From: Anthoceros angustus
Taxonomy: Eukaryota; Streptophyta; Anthocerotopsida; Anthocerotales; Anthocerotaceae
Direction of reading: 5' to 3'
NCBI GenBank assembly: GCA_010909165.1
Contig: VJWM01000044.1
Span: 372,001 to 436,000, forward strand
Length of the DNA: 64,000 nt
Position 1 is the first letter of the stretch; each line of letters starts with the position of its first letter. The position numbers and the translations under genes were made by a program. Of the stretch, positions 26,639-42,460 are shown in pieces. The notes beneath the pieces are model-generated. The model ran no database searches, was not told the DNA's origin, and saw only the letters and a program-made list of their open reading frames with translations.

Positions 26639-26933
26639 TCCTAGACGCTACAAAGCTGCTGCTGCTACTGCTGCTGCGGATCGCGACCAGCTCTGAGTTC
26701 AGGAAGGAGCGGTGAGCAGAATGCAATGCCAGGAACGTGGTGGAGGGTGCCATTTAAGACAGATCCAGGGGGGAAATGCGGCTGATGAAGGCAACGAATG
26801 CGCCTGCTGTTCGCCTCGGTGCTCAGGACTGCAATCCGAGCCACAGTTCACGGCGCCCGCTCTCGACCGTGAAAGCTGCTGGTGTGTCCGTTCATCGGGT
26901 AAAACGGTTGCGGCAGTTGCGGGGATCAAACTG

Positions 26934-27650
26934 CTTTCCACAACCTCTGCTTTTACAGCACCGAAGGCCGCTGATCTTAGATTCAGGCTGCCCGTTTTCA
27001 TAAGCATCGGACCGGACAAATCGGAGTCCACGTTCTCCAGACAACCTTGCCGCTTGCCTTCTCCAACGCCGTGATTAAGCATCCTGAGCTTGGATCTGTA
27101 CTTAGATGGGGTGCCTAAAGGGAGTGGATGCCCTTGGTGCAAATACTTAGGCACACCATGGTACAAGTTGTTAAGTACCTAGTCCCATCACGGAAATCCG
27201 TCCTTAGTGGACTTAAATAAATTTTTTCTTCTTCTTGTTCTCATTCATATTCATTTTTATCGATAATGATGATAAAATTCTTCTTCTTCATTCTCATTCA
27301 TATTCATTTTTATCGACAATGATGATGTACATTTCTCATTATATTAAAATGCCTGTGCCCAACCTTTTCAAGTGGCACAACGTAATTCTCGGGCCCTCAT
27401 CGCCCGCAGATCTCTGGATCGAACCCAGGCTCTGTCCAGATTATTTTCATGAAACAACATGTACAGCCTTTTTACCTTTACAAAACACTGACTCTCGTGC
27501 TTCGAGCTCTCTCTCGAGCCAAACAGTAAGCTCTGCAAAACCAGAAGTACAGACACTTACTGCTGATCAAGTTTTAGCCTAGGTACAATTCCCAGTTGTC
27601 GGCAGAATATTGATTTTGCTGAATTTCAAGCCAGATTGCCTTCTCGGAAT
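26934..27650. repeat. Duplicated block Z, second copy
   Basis: Upstream flank of GH9-D; copy of 23188-23890. It includes a run of TTC triplets near 27225-27300 and the direct repeat around tcattctcattcatattcat. No gene seen. Confidence 0.85.
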
Positions 27651-27869
27651 CCACACAGACTTGGTCACCAAGAGGATGGTTAAAGCTGGATTTGAGTGTT
27701 TTTGATGAGGGACTTAGGAACCTCACCTTCTAAAGTTCCAGAGAAAACTAATGCTGAAATGCTTGTGATATGTATGTCTGAGTTGAAAAGGATGAAAAGA
27801 CCTGTCTGTTGGGGTAGGAGACCGGATCCTGCCAACCCTCGCAGAAGACAGGATCTTTGGCTTGTTTTC

Positions 27870-28700
27870 GTTACGGACTTGGAGAGCAAACGTGCTGAGA
27901 CTGTGCATGCATCTGACAATTCGCCAAATTTGGCATATGTGACCAGCAGGCAAAGTATTCCTCAGTGTATATTGTCTGGTTAGAGTCCTGTTTCCACAAT
28001 CTGTGAGACTGTGCATCTGCTTGCCCTCCTGTAAGGCACCAGCACTTGCACAAGCCTTCGTAGTGGATAAGGGTTCAGTTAGCGGGATCCAGAAAAATGT
28101 TCTCCGCAAAGACTCCTTCTTCCCCTTTTGCCATGCAGCAGTGCATCTGTTGATGAGGACTCACGCAAGACTGCATGCCGCTAAAAAGAAAGTAACTGTA
28201 GCATACCGGTGCGACTAGCATCTCCACAAAACAGACCAGTGCGTTGTGACCTTCGTCACAAATACCACCCAGCTTTCAGGGAATTCCATGTCACCAGGTC
28301 TTTGCTGTCGACAACGCAGCGTGCATCGTCCAGTTCGTCCCAATCTTCGTAATCCTCTAACCAGGTAAGTGCCCACAGGTGTGTCATCTCCTCTCTTTCC
28401 ACAACCTGTGTGGGTGCATCTGTTTGCTCTGTGCATGTGTGAGGCACAAGCACTCTGCACACGCCGTCAGAAGGCAAGCCAAAGTAACCTTGTCAGCCAC
28501 AATCAGGCCCTCCTGCTCCATTTGTCCGTACAGCACAAGCGCCTCTTCGCTGAGCCCATGGATTGCATACCCATCTATGTGAGTGGTGTCCATGTTTCCA
28601 CATTCTTGCGGCCAAGCTGTCAAACATCCGGCATGCATCTTCTTGCAGTTCGCCACATTAGGCATATATGACCACAAGGCAAAATATTACCAACAAGTAT
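27870..28700 (-). pseudogene. PLS-class PPR gene remnant, third copy
   Basis: Minus-strand PPR pieces are more diverged than the other two remnants: DLVTWNSLKAGW near 28305-28265, HIDGYAIHGLSEEALVLYGQM near 28595-28520 and ADKVTLACLLTACA near 28495-28455. These are the typical P, L and S motif sequences of plant PPR proteins. Frame changes and stops separate them. It lies between GH9-D and GH9-E, in line with a PPR gene having been part of the ancestral duplicated unit. Confidence 0.65.
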
Positions 28701-28831
28701 GTTGTCTTTTTACAGTCCTCTTTCCACATTCTGCGAGACTATGCAGCTTGCTGCCCCCTCTGTAAGGCACCAGCGCTTGCAGAGGCCTTCATATTGCATG
28801 AGGATCCACTTACTAGTCGAGCGGGATTTTG

Positions 28832-30550
28832 AAAGTGAGCTGCTAGCGCCTGGACACTTTACATGTGCCAGATGGTGAAGTCTTAGAACATTTTCTTTCT
28901 ACATCTATATCCATGACAATCATTTATGGTAGTTCCGGACTCTTCACACGTGAAAGTGGACCTTGTCCACATGCACAGCTACATGTATTGTGGCAGTGGA
29001 CCAGGCATATTGAGAGAAAAATTATCAATGCCAAGAATGAACTGGGACAAGCGAAGAATTGCCAAGAATGAGTTTGTAAGCTCAGGCAGCCCAGGGAGCC
29101 AACCTTTACCCTAATGGTGTAGGTCTCCCTCCCGGCCACAGCGCTGCTTATCTAATGCTGCTGGATCACAATACTACACTGCTACGATATGATACAAGCT
29201 TGGGCTTGGGTGTTGTCCAGTCCGCAGTTTGAATCTTGAGCTTCAGGCTGCCGAACCGGCAGCAAGGTGTGCCAAGAGTCCAACCATGCCAGCGTTGATG
29301 TAAGTGGTGGGCTCGGCCTGCCCGTAGTTGCTGCGGTCGTCGGCATAAGCATCGGCCTCGTCGGGTCCTCCCACGATGCCTCCCGTCAGCTGGTTGGGGT
29401 CGGAAGTGCTGGCCTTGTAGTAGGCGAAGCTGTCAGAGCAGTCGATCTCGGCGGGGTGAGCCTTGATGCACGGCACCGACGCCGCGCGATGGTGAATCCG
29501 CTGGGGAAGCTCGTCCTGAATCCCACCATGTACGACATGCTATGAGGATTGTCTCCCAGGATGTAGTCCACCTGCAACAGGCAATTGATCGCTCTCAGCC
29601 TTCAGCCAGCAAAACAAATAAGATCCTTCACTGCAGTAGGAGCGAAACATCATCTGCAGGAAACACTGGCACTAGTACCTGGGTTTTGGCATGGGCATAG
29701 AGCTGGGCAGGAGTGATGGCCGTGGTGCCACAAGTGACAGTCTGTTGAGCTGCCTCCAGGTACTTGGCGTAGACAAGGAGAAGGAAGGAAGATGCAGTCA
29801 CGTACTGCAGATTGCTGCCTGTCAAGAAATAGAAGAGCCCGCCTGCAGTAGGCATACCAGCGAGATTTCATTCTCAATGCAATCACTTGCAATCGATAGT
29901 GCAGAAAAATCATTCAATTCGTATACAAATCAAGGACCAATGGATGTTCCACTGCATTTGCTTACCAGGAGTGTACTTGGCTGCAGAGACGCCTGGCATA
30001 ATACCGCACACGAATGCATCCGCTTGCTGCTTGTAGCCCTGAAGGTCGTCGGCCTTGCCAGCAAAGAAGAACTGGGAAGCCAGAACCTGAGCGCCCGCGT
30101 ATTTGTTGTCCCAGCTGAGTGTGGGCGCGGAGGTGGTGGCTCCACCCAGCTCCTCGCCGTTGTGCACAAGATACTGCAGATACTTGTCATCCCTGGATGC
30201 CTTGAAGAGCCAGGCTGCTCCCCACAGCAGCTCATCCTTGAATCCCGAGTAGGAGCAGTAGAAGGGCACACTTGCGCCTTCAGGGCCCGTCGCTGTAGGC
30301 CGCTCTGTACTGGTCCGCAAACGAGAAGAGCTCAGTAGCGCTGGCCAGAAGCGTTGCAGAATACTGGGCATCAGTGGCCTGGAACACAATGGACGCAGCG
30401 GCCAGCGCGGCAGCCGTTTCCGCAGCAACGTCTGACCCTGGATTGGTTGCATCAATCTTGTATGCAGTGCGGTCTGTGTGCATGTCCTCCGGCCTCTGCC
30501 AGCATGCGTGATCCTTGGTCGGGTCCGCCACCTGAACGTACAGCTCGGTT
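28832..30550. repeat. Third copy of the GH9 3' block
   Basis: From gctgctagcgcctggac at 28836 to about 30550 the sequence is nearly identical to 24468-26190 (copy D) and 20168-21870 (copy C). To the right of about 30550 identity to D falls visibly, with several substitutions per 100 bases. The left edge lies in the PPR remnant. Confidence 0.85.
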
Positions 30551-31008
30551 GCTCCCGTGTGAGCTTTGAGCAAGTAATCAGTCCCCCAACGAATAGCATC
30601 CTGTGCATGGGTCATCTCCCCGGCTGCACTCAGCTCCTTGCCCTTTTCGATCACCGTCCACGATAGCAGCGTGATGGTGAAGGCCATGGGCAGGCCGAAC
30701 TTGACATTGTCGCCAGCGTCGTAGTACCCTCCCACCAAATCGACAGTGGAGGAGGAGCCGTCAGTCAATCCAGAATCCCCCCTCCACGTCAATCTCTGGG
30801 ATGTGGGCAGCGGCCCAGATCGCTGCCCCTCGTAGAAGAGAATGGCCTTGGACAGGGCGTCGCTGTACTCAGCTGCCCCGAAGCCTCCTGCACCAGCACC
30901 AGCACTGCAGCCCGGCGCCGGCGCCCAAGCAAGGCATGCCACACAGAGCCACACGCCCCATGCTGCAGCCGCCATCGTGCTTGTGCGTCCCCAGGTTGTC
31001 GAGGCCAT
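29243..31008 (-). pseudogene. GH9 endoglucanase copy E, frameshifted, chimeric
   Basis: Exons: 29966-31008, 29679-29842 and 29243-29571. ATG 31008 opens a signal peptide (hydrophobic Ala/Trp/Leu core, cleavage expected before the Gly/Ala-rich stretch). DAGDN and the N-terminal half are open for 242 codons to 30280. Two one-base losses (near 30290 and 30268) then change the frame across the CPFYCSY block. A third loss in exon 3 (near 29505, shared with C and D) separates the HHR region from the intact DDRSNYGQAEPTT block. The 3' part is nearly identical to copy D and the 5' part is diverged, which points to gene conversion or recombination within the gene near 30550. Confidence 0.8.
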
Positions 31009-31045
31009 GCTTCAGTGCTGCGCAGCTGCGTGTGCTGAGCGGCAA

Positions 31046-31090
31046 GGCGACGGTGAAGGAGAAGGAGAAGGAGAAGGAGAAGGAGAGCTC
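31046..31090. repeat. GGAGAA hexanucleotide microsatellite
   Basis: About six copies of a ggagaa-type unit. On the GH9-E strand this is a TTCTCC tract in the presumed 5' leader, between the TATA box and the ATG. Pyrimidine tracts of this kind are common in plant core promoters and leaders. Confidence 0.75.
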
Positions 31091-31128
31091 ACGAACAGAA
31101 TGCGTTGCCTCAAACATGGTGCAGGGCG

Positions 31129-31140
31129 GCATTATATACA
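31129..31140 (-). promoter_or_regulatory. Probable TATA box of GH9-E
   Basis: Minus-strand tatataat, about 125 bp upstream of the ATG at 31008, the clearest TATA box among the GH9 copies. The other copies have weaker AT elements (tatttaa, ttaaat) at similar places. Confidence 0.5.
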
Positions 31141-31159
31141 GGTGCAGTGACACATGAGC

Positions 31160-35545
<4,386 letters not shown>

Positions 35546-35752
35546 GCTATGGCAGCAAGCATCACTCACCTCCCTACCTATGGACTCCGCACTGCTTCCG
35601 AGCATCGCCACGATAATGATGACACCGTGGTGCGCGGTTCCGCGATTCCACACGCTTGCATTCGCACAGACTCAATTCTTCCCGTCCCCCGGTTCTGGCC
35701 CTGGCAGTCCTGCAATCCAGTCCCCGATCTGTGGCGATCCTAGGCCGAGGAC

Positions 35753-36250
35753 ATGGAATGCTGCATGTCGCGATTCGTGAAGATGTGGCGAGCGAGGGAG
35801 GCAGCTCATGAGCCGCCGCGCCAGCTGGTGGTGACCGTCCTGGGACAAAGCGGCCGCGCGGTGGAGTTCCCGCGGAGAGTGAGATGCAGCGAGCTGCTGC
35901 TGGCATACCCGTCTCACACCGTGTTGCATGCCGCCGCTGTGGTGCTGAGGAGGCCCGGCAGGAGACTTCCCCGTGACGCTTTCTTGGAGGTCGGCCACAC
36001 GTACCTGCTGGCGGCCAAGCCAAGCGCTCAGTCTCCCGTCCAGTTTGTCATCTCCAAGGAGCACGCTGCCAGAATCATGCGGGAAGCTGAAGCAGCTGCA
36101 ACACCTGCTGCTTCTGTCGCTCCTGGTGCAGGCCATTCCCCTGCCCCTGTGCCTTTAAGGCAGCCTCGAAAGGCCTCCTCCTTGAAGCGGGAAAGGTTGC
36201 AACCCTGGGTATCCAAACTCTCCCCCATTCCGGAGATCGCAGCTGTTTGA
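35753..36250 (+). CDS. PADRE-domain (DUF4228) protein
   Basis: Single-exon gene for a 165-residue protein. It shows the PADRE layout: a short N-terminus, an MWRARE-type segment, a beta-strand segment with PRRVRCSELLLAYPSH (the YPSH/HPGH element), an LRRPGRRL...VGHTYLLAAKP stretch matching the usual LxxGxxYxLLP, a basic Ser/Pro linker, and the closing LQPWVSKLSPIPE that fits the family's W+PxLxxIPE motif. The usual MGNC myristoylation start is replaced by MECCMSRF. PADRE genes are plant-specific and often induced by pathogen or abiotic stress; the molecular role is unknown. It starts 207 bp after GH9-F on the same strand. Confidence 0.8.
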   Translation: MECCMSRFVKMWRAREAAHEPPRQLVVTVLGQSGRAVEFPRRVRCSELLLAYPSHTVLHAAAVVLRRPGRRLPRDAFLEVGHTYLLAAKPSAQSPVQFVISKEHAARIMREAEAAATPAASVAPGAGHSPAPVPLRQPRKASSLKRERLQPWVSKLSPIPEIAAV

Positions 36251-36806
36251 AATCTGCTTGCTCTGCTTCCTTGCAATTGTAGCTTGCCTGTTACTTGTAT
36301 TGCCAGCACCAGCTACATTGTGGAAAAGATAACCATCGCATATCACTTTTCATTTGTACATCAAGCCTCGGGGCTCTCAGCCTCAGCAATTGGAGCTGCC
36401 GGCCGAGTCCCTCCTACACGCCAATGCCATCGCAGACTGTGATGAGATTCTTGATGAAGCGGCGAGCAAGGAATGGGGAGAGCAACGGAAGTTTGGTGAT
36501 AGTGCTGAATGCCATAGCCTTGCTTCACTCGAGGCCAGTGGGGAAGGAACGAATGCTGTTTCTTGTAAACTACATGTGTATGAAGAAATCAACACCAAAA
36601 TCTGCTGTTCCCACCAGTCCCTCGCTTTCCAACTACATTTCCAGAGCCAAAGTTTCTTGTTGCGGGAGCAGCACACTCAAGACGCAGGACAAGAGGCGAT
36701 TTCGACAAAGTCTCACACTCTGTCGAGCGCTAGCTAGCTAACACACGCACACAAAGCAAAGTATGCACAGTACTAGTATACGGGCCAAGCCACTCTTCAG
36801 CGTTAG

Positions 36807-37550
36807 CTACTGCTCAACAGTGGATTCCACAGCTGGGCTGGAACTTGTGACAGCCGATGTCGGCACGCCAGCATCGGCCAGATCCGCCTGAGAGAATCCG
36901 AAGTAGAGCGCGAGCAGGACGGAGGCAGCCACAGCCACGGGCAGGCCCCAGGACTCGCTGGTCTCCTTAGAGTTGAAGCCGCGCAGAGTGGCGAGCAGGA
37001 GGGAGAGGGAGAGCAGGGCGGAGGCAGCGCAGTAGGTGCAGGAAGCGCCTTCGAACTTGGCGACAACGATGTAGATGAAGTAGGCGCTGGCAGCAGACAT
37101 GGCGGTGGTGCAGGAGAGGAGGAGCCACTTGTAGTCCTGCTTGTTCACCAGGCCCAGCAGGGAGACAGCCCCGTAGAACGCCACTCCCAGCACGGAGATG
37201 GGGATGCCGTAGACGGCCGACAGATCTCCATTGAGCACGTCGGAGCAGCCGGGGCCGCCCAGGGGGCACGCAACTGCGCCCTGCGTGACCTTTGTCCAGG
37301 CCAGGAAACTGGATTCCGCCAGCCCCGCGGTTGCCAGGCCCGTGATGAGGGAGTAGGGCACGGGATTCTTCTCCGCAGCCGGGCTCTGGCTGCTCGCCCT
37401 GCAAACGAGCCCCTGCCCCCCACGTCTCTCAAGCCTGGCAGGAGAGAAATTCAGTGTCATCGGGCTCAGATGTAGAGGGACCAGTCCGGAAGGTAGCAGG
37501 AGAGGCCGGGAAGTGGAGTACACCGACGACATTGATGCCGCACTCGCCAT
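36807..37550 (-). CDS. Plastid VKOR (LTO1-type) without thioredoxin domain
   Basis: Disulphide-forming vitamin K epoxide reductase homologue of the thylakoid membrane, 247 residues, no introns. A transit peptide (about residues 1-52) is followed by four to five hydrophobic helices. The loop cysteines are Cys95 and Cys102 (ACPLGGPGC, then SDVLNG), and the active-site CxxC is Cys171-Cys174 (CTYC), so all four redox cysteines are present. In Arabidopsis LTO1 the VKOR part is fused to a C-terminal thioredoxin-like domain with WCSHC. Here the protein stops after TSSSPAVESTVEQ, just where that domain should begin, and I see no thioredoxin motif downstream on this strand. A longer in-frame extension upstream to 37883 is not needed and lacks targeting features. 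Confidence 0.85.
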   Translation of the reverse strand: MASAASMSSVYSTSRPLLLPSGLVPLHLSPMTLNFSPARLERRGGQGLVCRASSQSPAAEKNPVPYSLITGLATAGLAESSFLAWTKVTQGAVACPLGGPGCSDVLNGDLSAVYGIPISVLGVAFYGAVSLLGLVNKQDYKWLLLSCTTAMSAASAYFIYIVVAKFEGASCTYCAASALLSLSLLLATLRGFNSKETSESWGLPVAVAASVLLALYFGFSQADLADAGVPTSAVTSSSPAVESTVEQ

Positions 37551-37559
37551 GATCTTTGG

Positions 37560-39400
37560 AGGCGAGGAGGAGCTGTGGCTTGCTGAATCAGATCGAAGAG
37601 GAGGAGGTAGGAGTTTGCAAGAGTTCCTGAACGATGTCCTGCATCTCCTGTAAGGCAGCCGGTGTAGAAATAGTGAGGTCGGCGTGCATCCATGGCACAG
37701 GTCTCGCTGATAGATCCCTCGAGATTTTCTCGATTGAGGAGCATCAAGGTTGGTTCCATGGGCGAGGCGCATCCTTTGCAAGTTGCACTTTGCTCTCATG
37801 AACCCGATGTCGAGGCTCGTACATTCCGGCTTGTTCTTGAAAAGTTGAAAAGCCTGCCCGGTGGGCATGTCCGCGGAGGGCATGCAAACAAGGGGAAACG
37901 AGTCCCGTCAGCCTTGCCTCGGCGGCAGTGCTTGGCAGCACGTTCCCGTGTCCCGAGGACTGGGTAATCCATGGCTAGTTCCAATGCAGCCGTCCTTGAG
38001 GAGGTGCCAATTATTTTTCAAGTATGGATTTTCCTAAGCTGTCCTTTACCGGGCAAGTCTTGAAGAGGCAGACCATGGTGCTTCTGGGAACCATCAGGCT
38101 GAGGGTGGGGTCGGTGGGGTTTCAGGGATGCTCAGGGCGCCAGTACCAAGGATGCAGAGGAGAGGGGCTATGGTGGTGGATTGGAATCACAGCACGAGCC
38201 CAATTCCCAGTATGCTAGGCACCAGGATTTTCCAAACTCGTATAAGCCATACTGTCAGGGGGCGGCCTGCCCTACGGCCACAAACCCCCCGCACAACGAG
38301 GAAAGTCCTGGTGGAAACGTTGCCAGTATAAGAATAAGAAGAAGAAGAATTTTTTTGAAGTCCATATAGGGTAAGAAAACAATCTAAGACACACTCCTAC
38401 GAAAAACTGAATGTAAACGCAGGGAATTTTCGTTCTCTCTCACCAGTCTAAAGTTTAAATTTGGCCAACTCTTTGCTGAAGATGCAAATATCATGGATTT
38501 TATTGTGAAATATAATTACTTAATAAATTTTACTAAATCAGTATTATAAAATATGTAAAATAAAATTTTTATATTAATAAAAATATCCAAATAAGTATGA
38601 CAAACTATGGCAGCTTAAAATTCTAGTATTCTATATGATATTTAAATATCCCATATCTCAACACATACCACATACACCATCAACTATACTTACTAGTCGT
38701 GCTATGCGCAATATGTAACCGACTTCGTCCCAACTTATTCCCCATTGGTTGCGCAATATCCAGTAGTCGATGCCAGTTTCAGACCTCATCCGATAACTAG
38801 CATAGCATGATCTAATGTTGGACCACAATTTGCGCCATTGAAGATCCCACTCTTATAACTCTTAAAATCTTAAACCACTACTTGCTATTGCAACCCCAAA
38901 TGGATGGACAAATACTTCTTACGCTAATGCGTCTGCATCAAATGCAGGCAAAGTTGTAGAGTTGCGATTTGGTACAATTGGTGTGAGCCAACCTGGTTAT
39001 TTCATGTCGCCCTTGTACATGGATAATCTGTTTCAAGAATGTTACCATAACCAGCCATATTGAACGTTACCATGACCAACCATATTTGGAGAGAAGTTGC
39101 ATCATTTTGAAATCTTGATATTATGCTCTCATACTATTATTGTTAGTATTTTTAATTTTGTTAGACATTTACGATGGCAGGAAACATTTTATTCATGCTC
39201 ACAATAGTTTTTACAATAGTAGCTAGTGCAACATGGATTATGTCTAGAGAGTTGACAGAAGAGGTGCCTACAAGTTGTTTTCAAATATGTCTTTTTATCT
39301 ATTTGAACATATTTGGAAAATCCTTTACCTCGTAGTAAAGACACAACAGGGGCTAGGCAAGATTCAGATGACGGGCAACCGGCTGGGGGGGAGAGTAGTC
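37560..39400. other. AT-rich intergenic, no gene seen
   Basis: 37560-38340 is mixed composition with short ORFs. 38340-39200 is strongly AT-rich, with many stops in all frames. No recognisable gene, RNA or element ends. Confidence 0.5.
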
Positions 39401-39429
39401 CAAATGCCATATTGCCCATGCTGCACGAG

Positions 39430-40560
39430 GATGTTGAAGACAACCCTCCACTCATCGCTTTGTATGCAGAGTCTGTCAGGGACATCTAGGTGGATGCAAT
39501 AGCGGTGACCTTCCTAAGGTCTCGGGAATTGCCACAAGGGCTTTCACCTCGGAAGCAGGCCAAGCTACAAGAGAAGATGGCTTGGTACTATTGGAAGGAG
39601 AACATAATGTATGTCCGTGATTGTGCGGGAAATAGAATCGCACCCAAACTGGAGGATCGAGTAAGAGATATCACCTAAGTGCATGAAGGCTTAGGGCATT
39701 TTGGTGCCAAGCGCACCTACAGGCCCACACACTTTTGGGCAAGGATGTATGGAGATGTGGAAGGGGCTGGTCGCAGAATGTAGAGTGTGCGACCGAATGA
39801 ATGCAAGGATCACGGCCAATGATGTTGTGCTTCAGTCTCTGCCGATCCGAGGACTCTTCTACAGCTAGAGTGTGGATCTCATGCCAGACATGCCGGAGAC
39901 GCGTACTGGAAATAAGCATGTCATGCTAATGGTGAAGCATTTCAATAAGTGGTGCGAGGAGCATGTACTGAGGTTCTCACTAACCAGGGTTAAGAATTCT
40001 ATAGGGAATTTCAAGACTTGCTTCACAAGAGCTTGATTGATCATCGACGGAAGTCGAGAGATCATCCTCAAGCCGATGGACTTGGTGAACGCTTGGTGTG
40101 GACCTTTAAGTGAGCCTTGTGGAAGTATTGTCTCACGAATGACTCGAAGACATGGGACGAAGGGATGTCATACCTAGTGCTAGGGTATAAGGTGAGCAAT
40201 CAAGCAGCCTTGAGCAAATTTTCGCCATACTACTTGTTATATGGGCGACAACCATTTTTGCCAAACGTGATGCAAGCAAGGCTACAAGCACCAGTGGATT
40301 GGCGCACTCCGAATGATTGCCCACGAGACCTGGAAAGTGGGCCAAGCTTTTTTGACAGATCATGCTCATGGCAATGGAGAACCTTACCATGGTGCACCAC
40401 AGAGATCACATGCGCTATGCTTACACAAGAGGAGGGACATGGAAACCCAAGATGCGCAAGTTCGTAGTTGGAGACTATGTCTACCTACATCGGAAGCTAG
40501 CCAACACCTTGGAGGTGTCCACCAGTAGAGTCAGGCAATAGGGAATACCATATGTTTTGT
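39430..40560 (+). pseudogene. Ty3/gypsy integrase remnant
   Basis: Broken plus-strand frames. The integrase zinc finger is visible (HEGLGHFGAKRTY, then ECRVCDRMNA, giving the HHCC pattern) at about 39681-39805, with the core region after it and FSPYYLLYGRQPFLPNV near 40220-40270 at the C-terminal end. No LTRs, RT or gag are attached, so it is a fragment of an old element. It is from a different subfamily than the element at 9.86 kb. Confidence 0.75.
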
Positions 40561-40810
40561 GTTCAGCCACCTCTAGATAAGGTTCCCGAAGAAGGTTGGT
40601 TTTATTCACAGTGCACTACATGAGGTGCATACGTGTGTAGTCCTACTAATGATAATGTTTTGACTTGGAGTCTCACATTATCATGGGGGATTGGTTTGCA
40701 CCTATATTTGGATATTAGATTTGTTTTACTTAATTGTCTGTTGAAGAAGTGCTTACATGAATGCAAGTGCTTACCTCCTGCGACAACTATGATGCCGTGT
40801 GATACTCATC

Positions 40811-42460
40811 TCAGTGCTTGGGTTTCGTGTTTGATTAGTGTTAATTAATCTAATTACTTATCTTTAAGTAAGTAATTAAGATTAATATAAAATACATATG
40901 TTAATTAAACATTGATTAATATTAATTCAATATTGATTACTATTAATTAAATATGGTTAGCAAATAGCTAAGAGGATAAGCACAAGTAATATGCTTTAGC
41001 ATATTATAGTGTATTCTTAGGATATTTCCGGTATATACTGATGCCAATAGATATCTTAGAAATATGTTGATGCCAAGGGCTCGTATATATAGACTCTTTC
41101 ACAAAGGACAAGCTCACATCATAGCTTGTACTCTAGATATGCAATGCAAGAGTGTTGTGAGGAGGCTAAAGCTATGACTCTGAAAGCGATGTGTGAGGAA
41201 TTTGCATGTTCTTATGGGACGTTTTGTGCCGCGAGCCACTCTCTCACGCCAAGCTGATCTGTGCGCGCTAGATAGCATCGTGCTAAGTGTGCTAGGCAAT
41301 GCTAGACCATATTATGCTTAGTGTGCTAGGCTAGCGTGCGAGGCTTGCTAAGGAGGTGCGAGGCTTGCTAAGGATATGCGAGGCTTGCAAAGGTGATGCT
41401 AGGCTACCATTAGCTCCTTAGGCAAGTACACAAGGGACCCTCTAAAGCCAAGGTGGAGCTTGAAGGGTGTGCCCAATGCATGAGGCAAGAGGAAGTCACT
41501 TGAAGAGGCCCAAGTCCCAAGGCTTGAGGCCAATAGAGCGGACCAAGGCCCAAGTCCCAAGGCTTGAGGCCAATAGAGCGGACCAAGGCCCAAGTCCCAA
41601 GGCTTGAGGCCAATAGGGCGGACCAAGGCCCAAGTCCCAAGGCTTGAGGCCAATAGAGCGGACCAAGGCCCAAGTCCCAAGGCTTGAGGCCAAGAGCTCC
41701 TTGTGAGTGCTCTTCCTTGGTCCCCTCTCTTGGCCTCAAGCCTTGAGACTTGGGCCCCTTCAGGTGGCTCCCTCTTGGCCCATGCAATGAGCACACTCTT
41801 CAAGCTCTACCTTAACAAGCCTCGCATTTCCCTAGCAAGCCTCGCACGCCTAGCAAGCCTAGCACACTAAGCATAGTATGGCCTAGCATCGCCTAGCACA
41901 TTAAGCATAGTATGGCCTAGCATCGCCTAGCACACTTAGCATACTAGCACGCCTATCTAGCATACACAGCAGATCATAGCTTGTAACAATAGAAGAGAGT
42001 AGCTCGCACGTCATAGCACAAAAACACATTCTCCCCATGAGAACAACACACAAATTCCTCACACATTGCTTTCGGAGTCATAGCTTTGGCCTCCTCACAA
42101 CACTCTTGCATTGCATATCTAGAGTACAAGCTATGATGTGAGCTTGTCCTTTGTGAAAGGGTCTATATATACGAGCCCTTGGCATCGGCATATTCCTAAG
42201 ATATCCTATTGGGATCAGCATATGCCAGAAATATCCTAAGAATACACTATAATATGCAAGAAATATGTTAAATCTTATTACTTGTGCTTATCCACTTAGC
42301 TATTTGCTAACCATGTTTAATTAATAGTAATCAATATTTAATTAATATTAATCAATGTTTAATTAACATAAGTACTTAATATTAATCTATATTAATTACT
42401 TACTTAAAGATAAGTCATCACATTAATTAACACTAATCAAACACTAAACCCAAGCGCTCA
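40811..42460. mobile_element. Inverted-repeat element with LTR-like arms
   Basis: Arms of about 600-650 bp (40811-41420 and 41810-42460) are inverted copies of each other. Both begin with gcttgggttt at the outer edge, run through AT-rich ttaattaa sequence, a TATA box (cgtatatatag at about 41083 on plus; the same on minus at about 42175), and the common segment caaaggacaagctcac. Inner arm parts carry short repeats of aagcctcgca and gcctagca type. Between the arms is a 40-bp tandem repeat array. No transposase or other coding sequence is seen. It could be a foldback-type element or two LTRs joined in inverted orientation. A transcript across it would fold into a long hairpin. Confidence 0.7.
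41507..41692. repeat. 40-bp tandem repeat, four full copies and a partial
   Basis: Unit starts ggcccaagtcccaaggcttg and ends atagagcggaccaa. Copies are identical except one substitution (ggg for gag in the third). 40 is not a multiple of 3, so open frames here cycle through the three frames in turn and give a repetitive peptide; it is not a coding repeat. Confidence 0.95.

Noticed and set aside
37551-37883. 111-codon N-terminal extension of the VKOR gene
   Set aside because: Not conserved in the family; the internal ATG at 37550 gives a normal transit peptide.
41507-41692. Regular repeats that could suggest a CRISPR array
   Set aside because: No unique spacers; the units are contiguous, and the genome is a plant's.
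41399-41803. Two overlapping ORFs of 128 and 134 codons with repeated peptide
   Set aside because: They arise only because a 40-bp tandem repeat is open in several frames; no start context or homologue.
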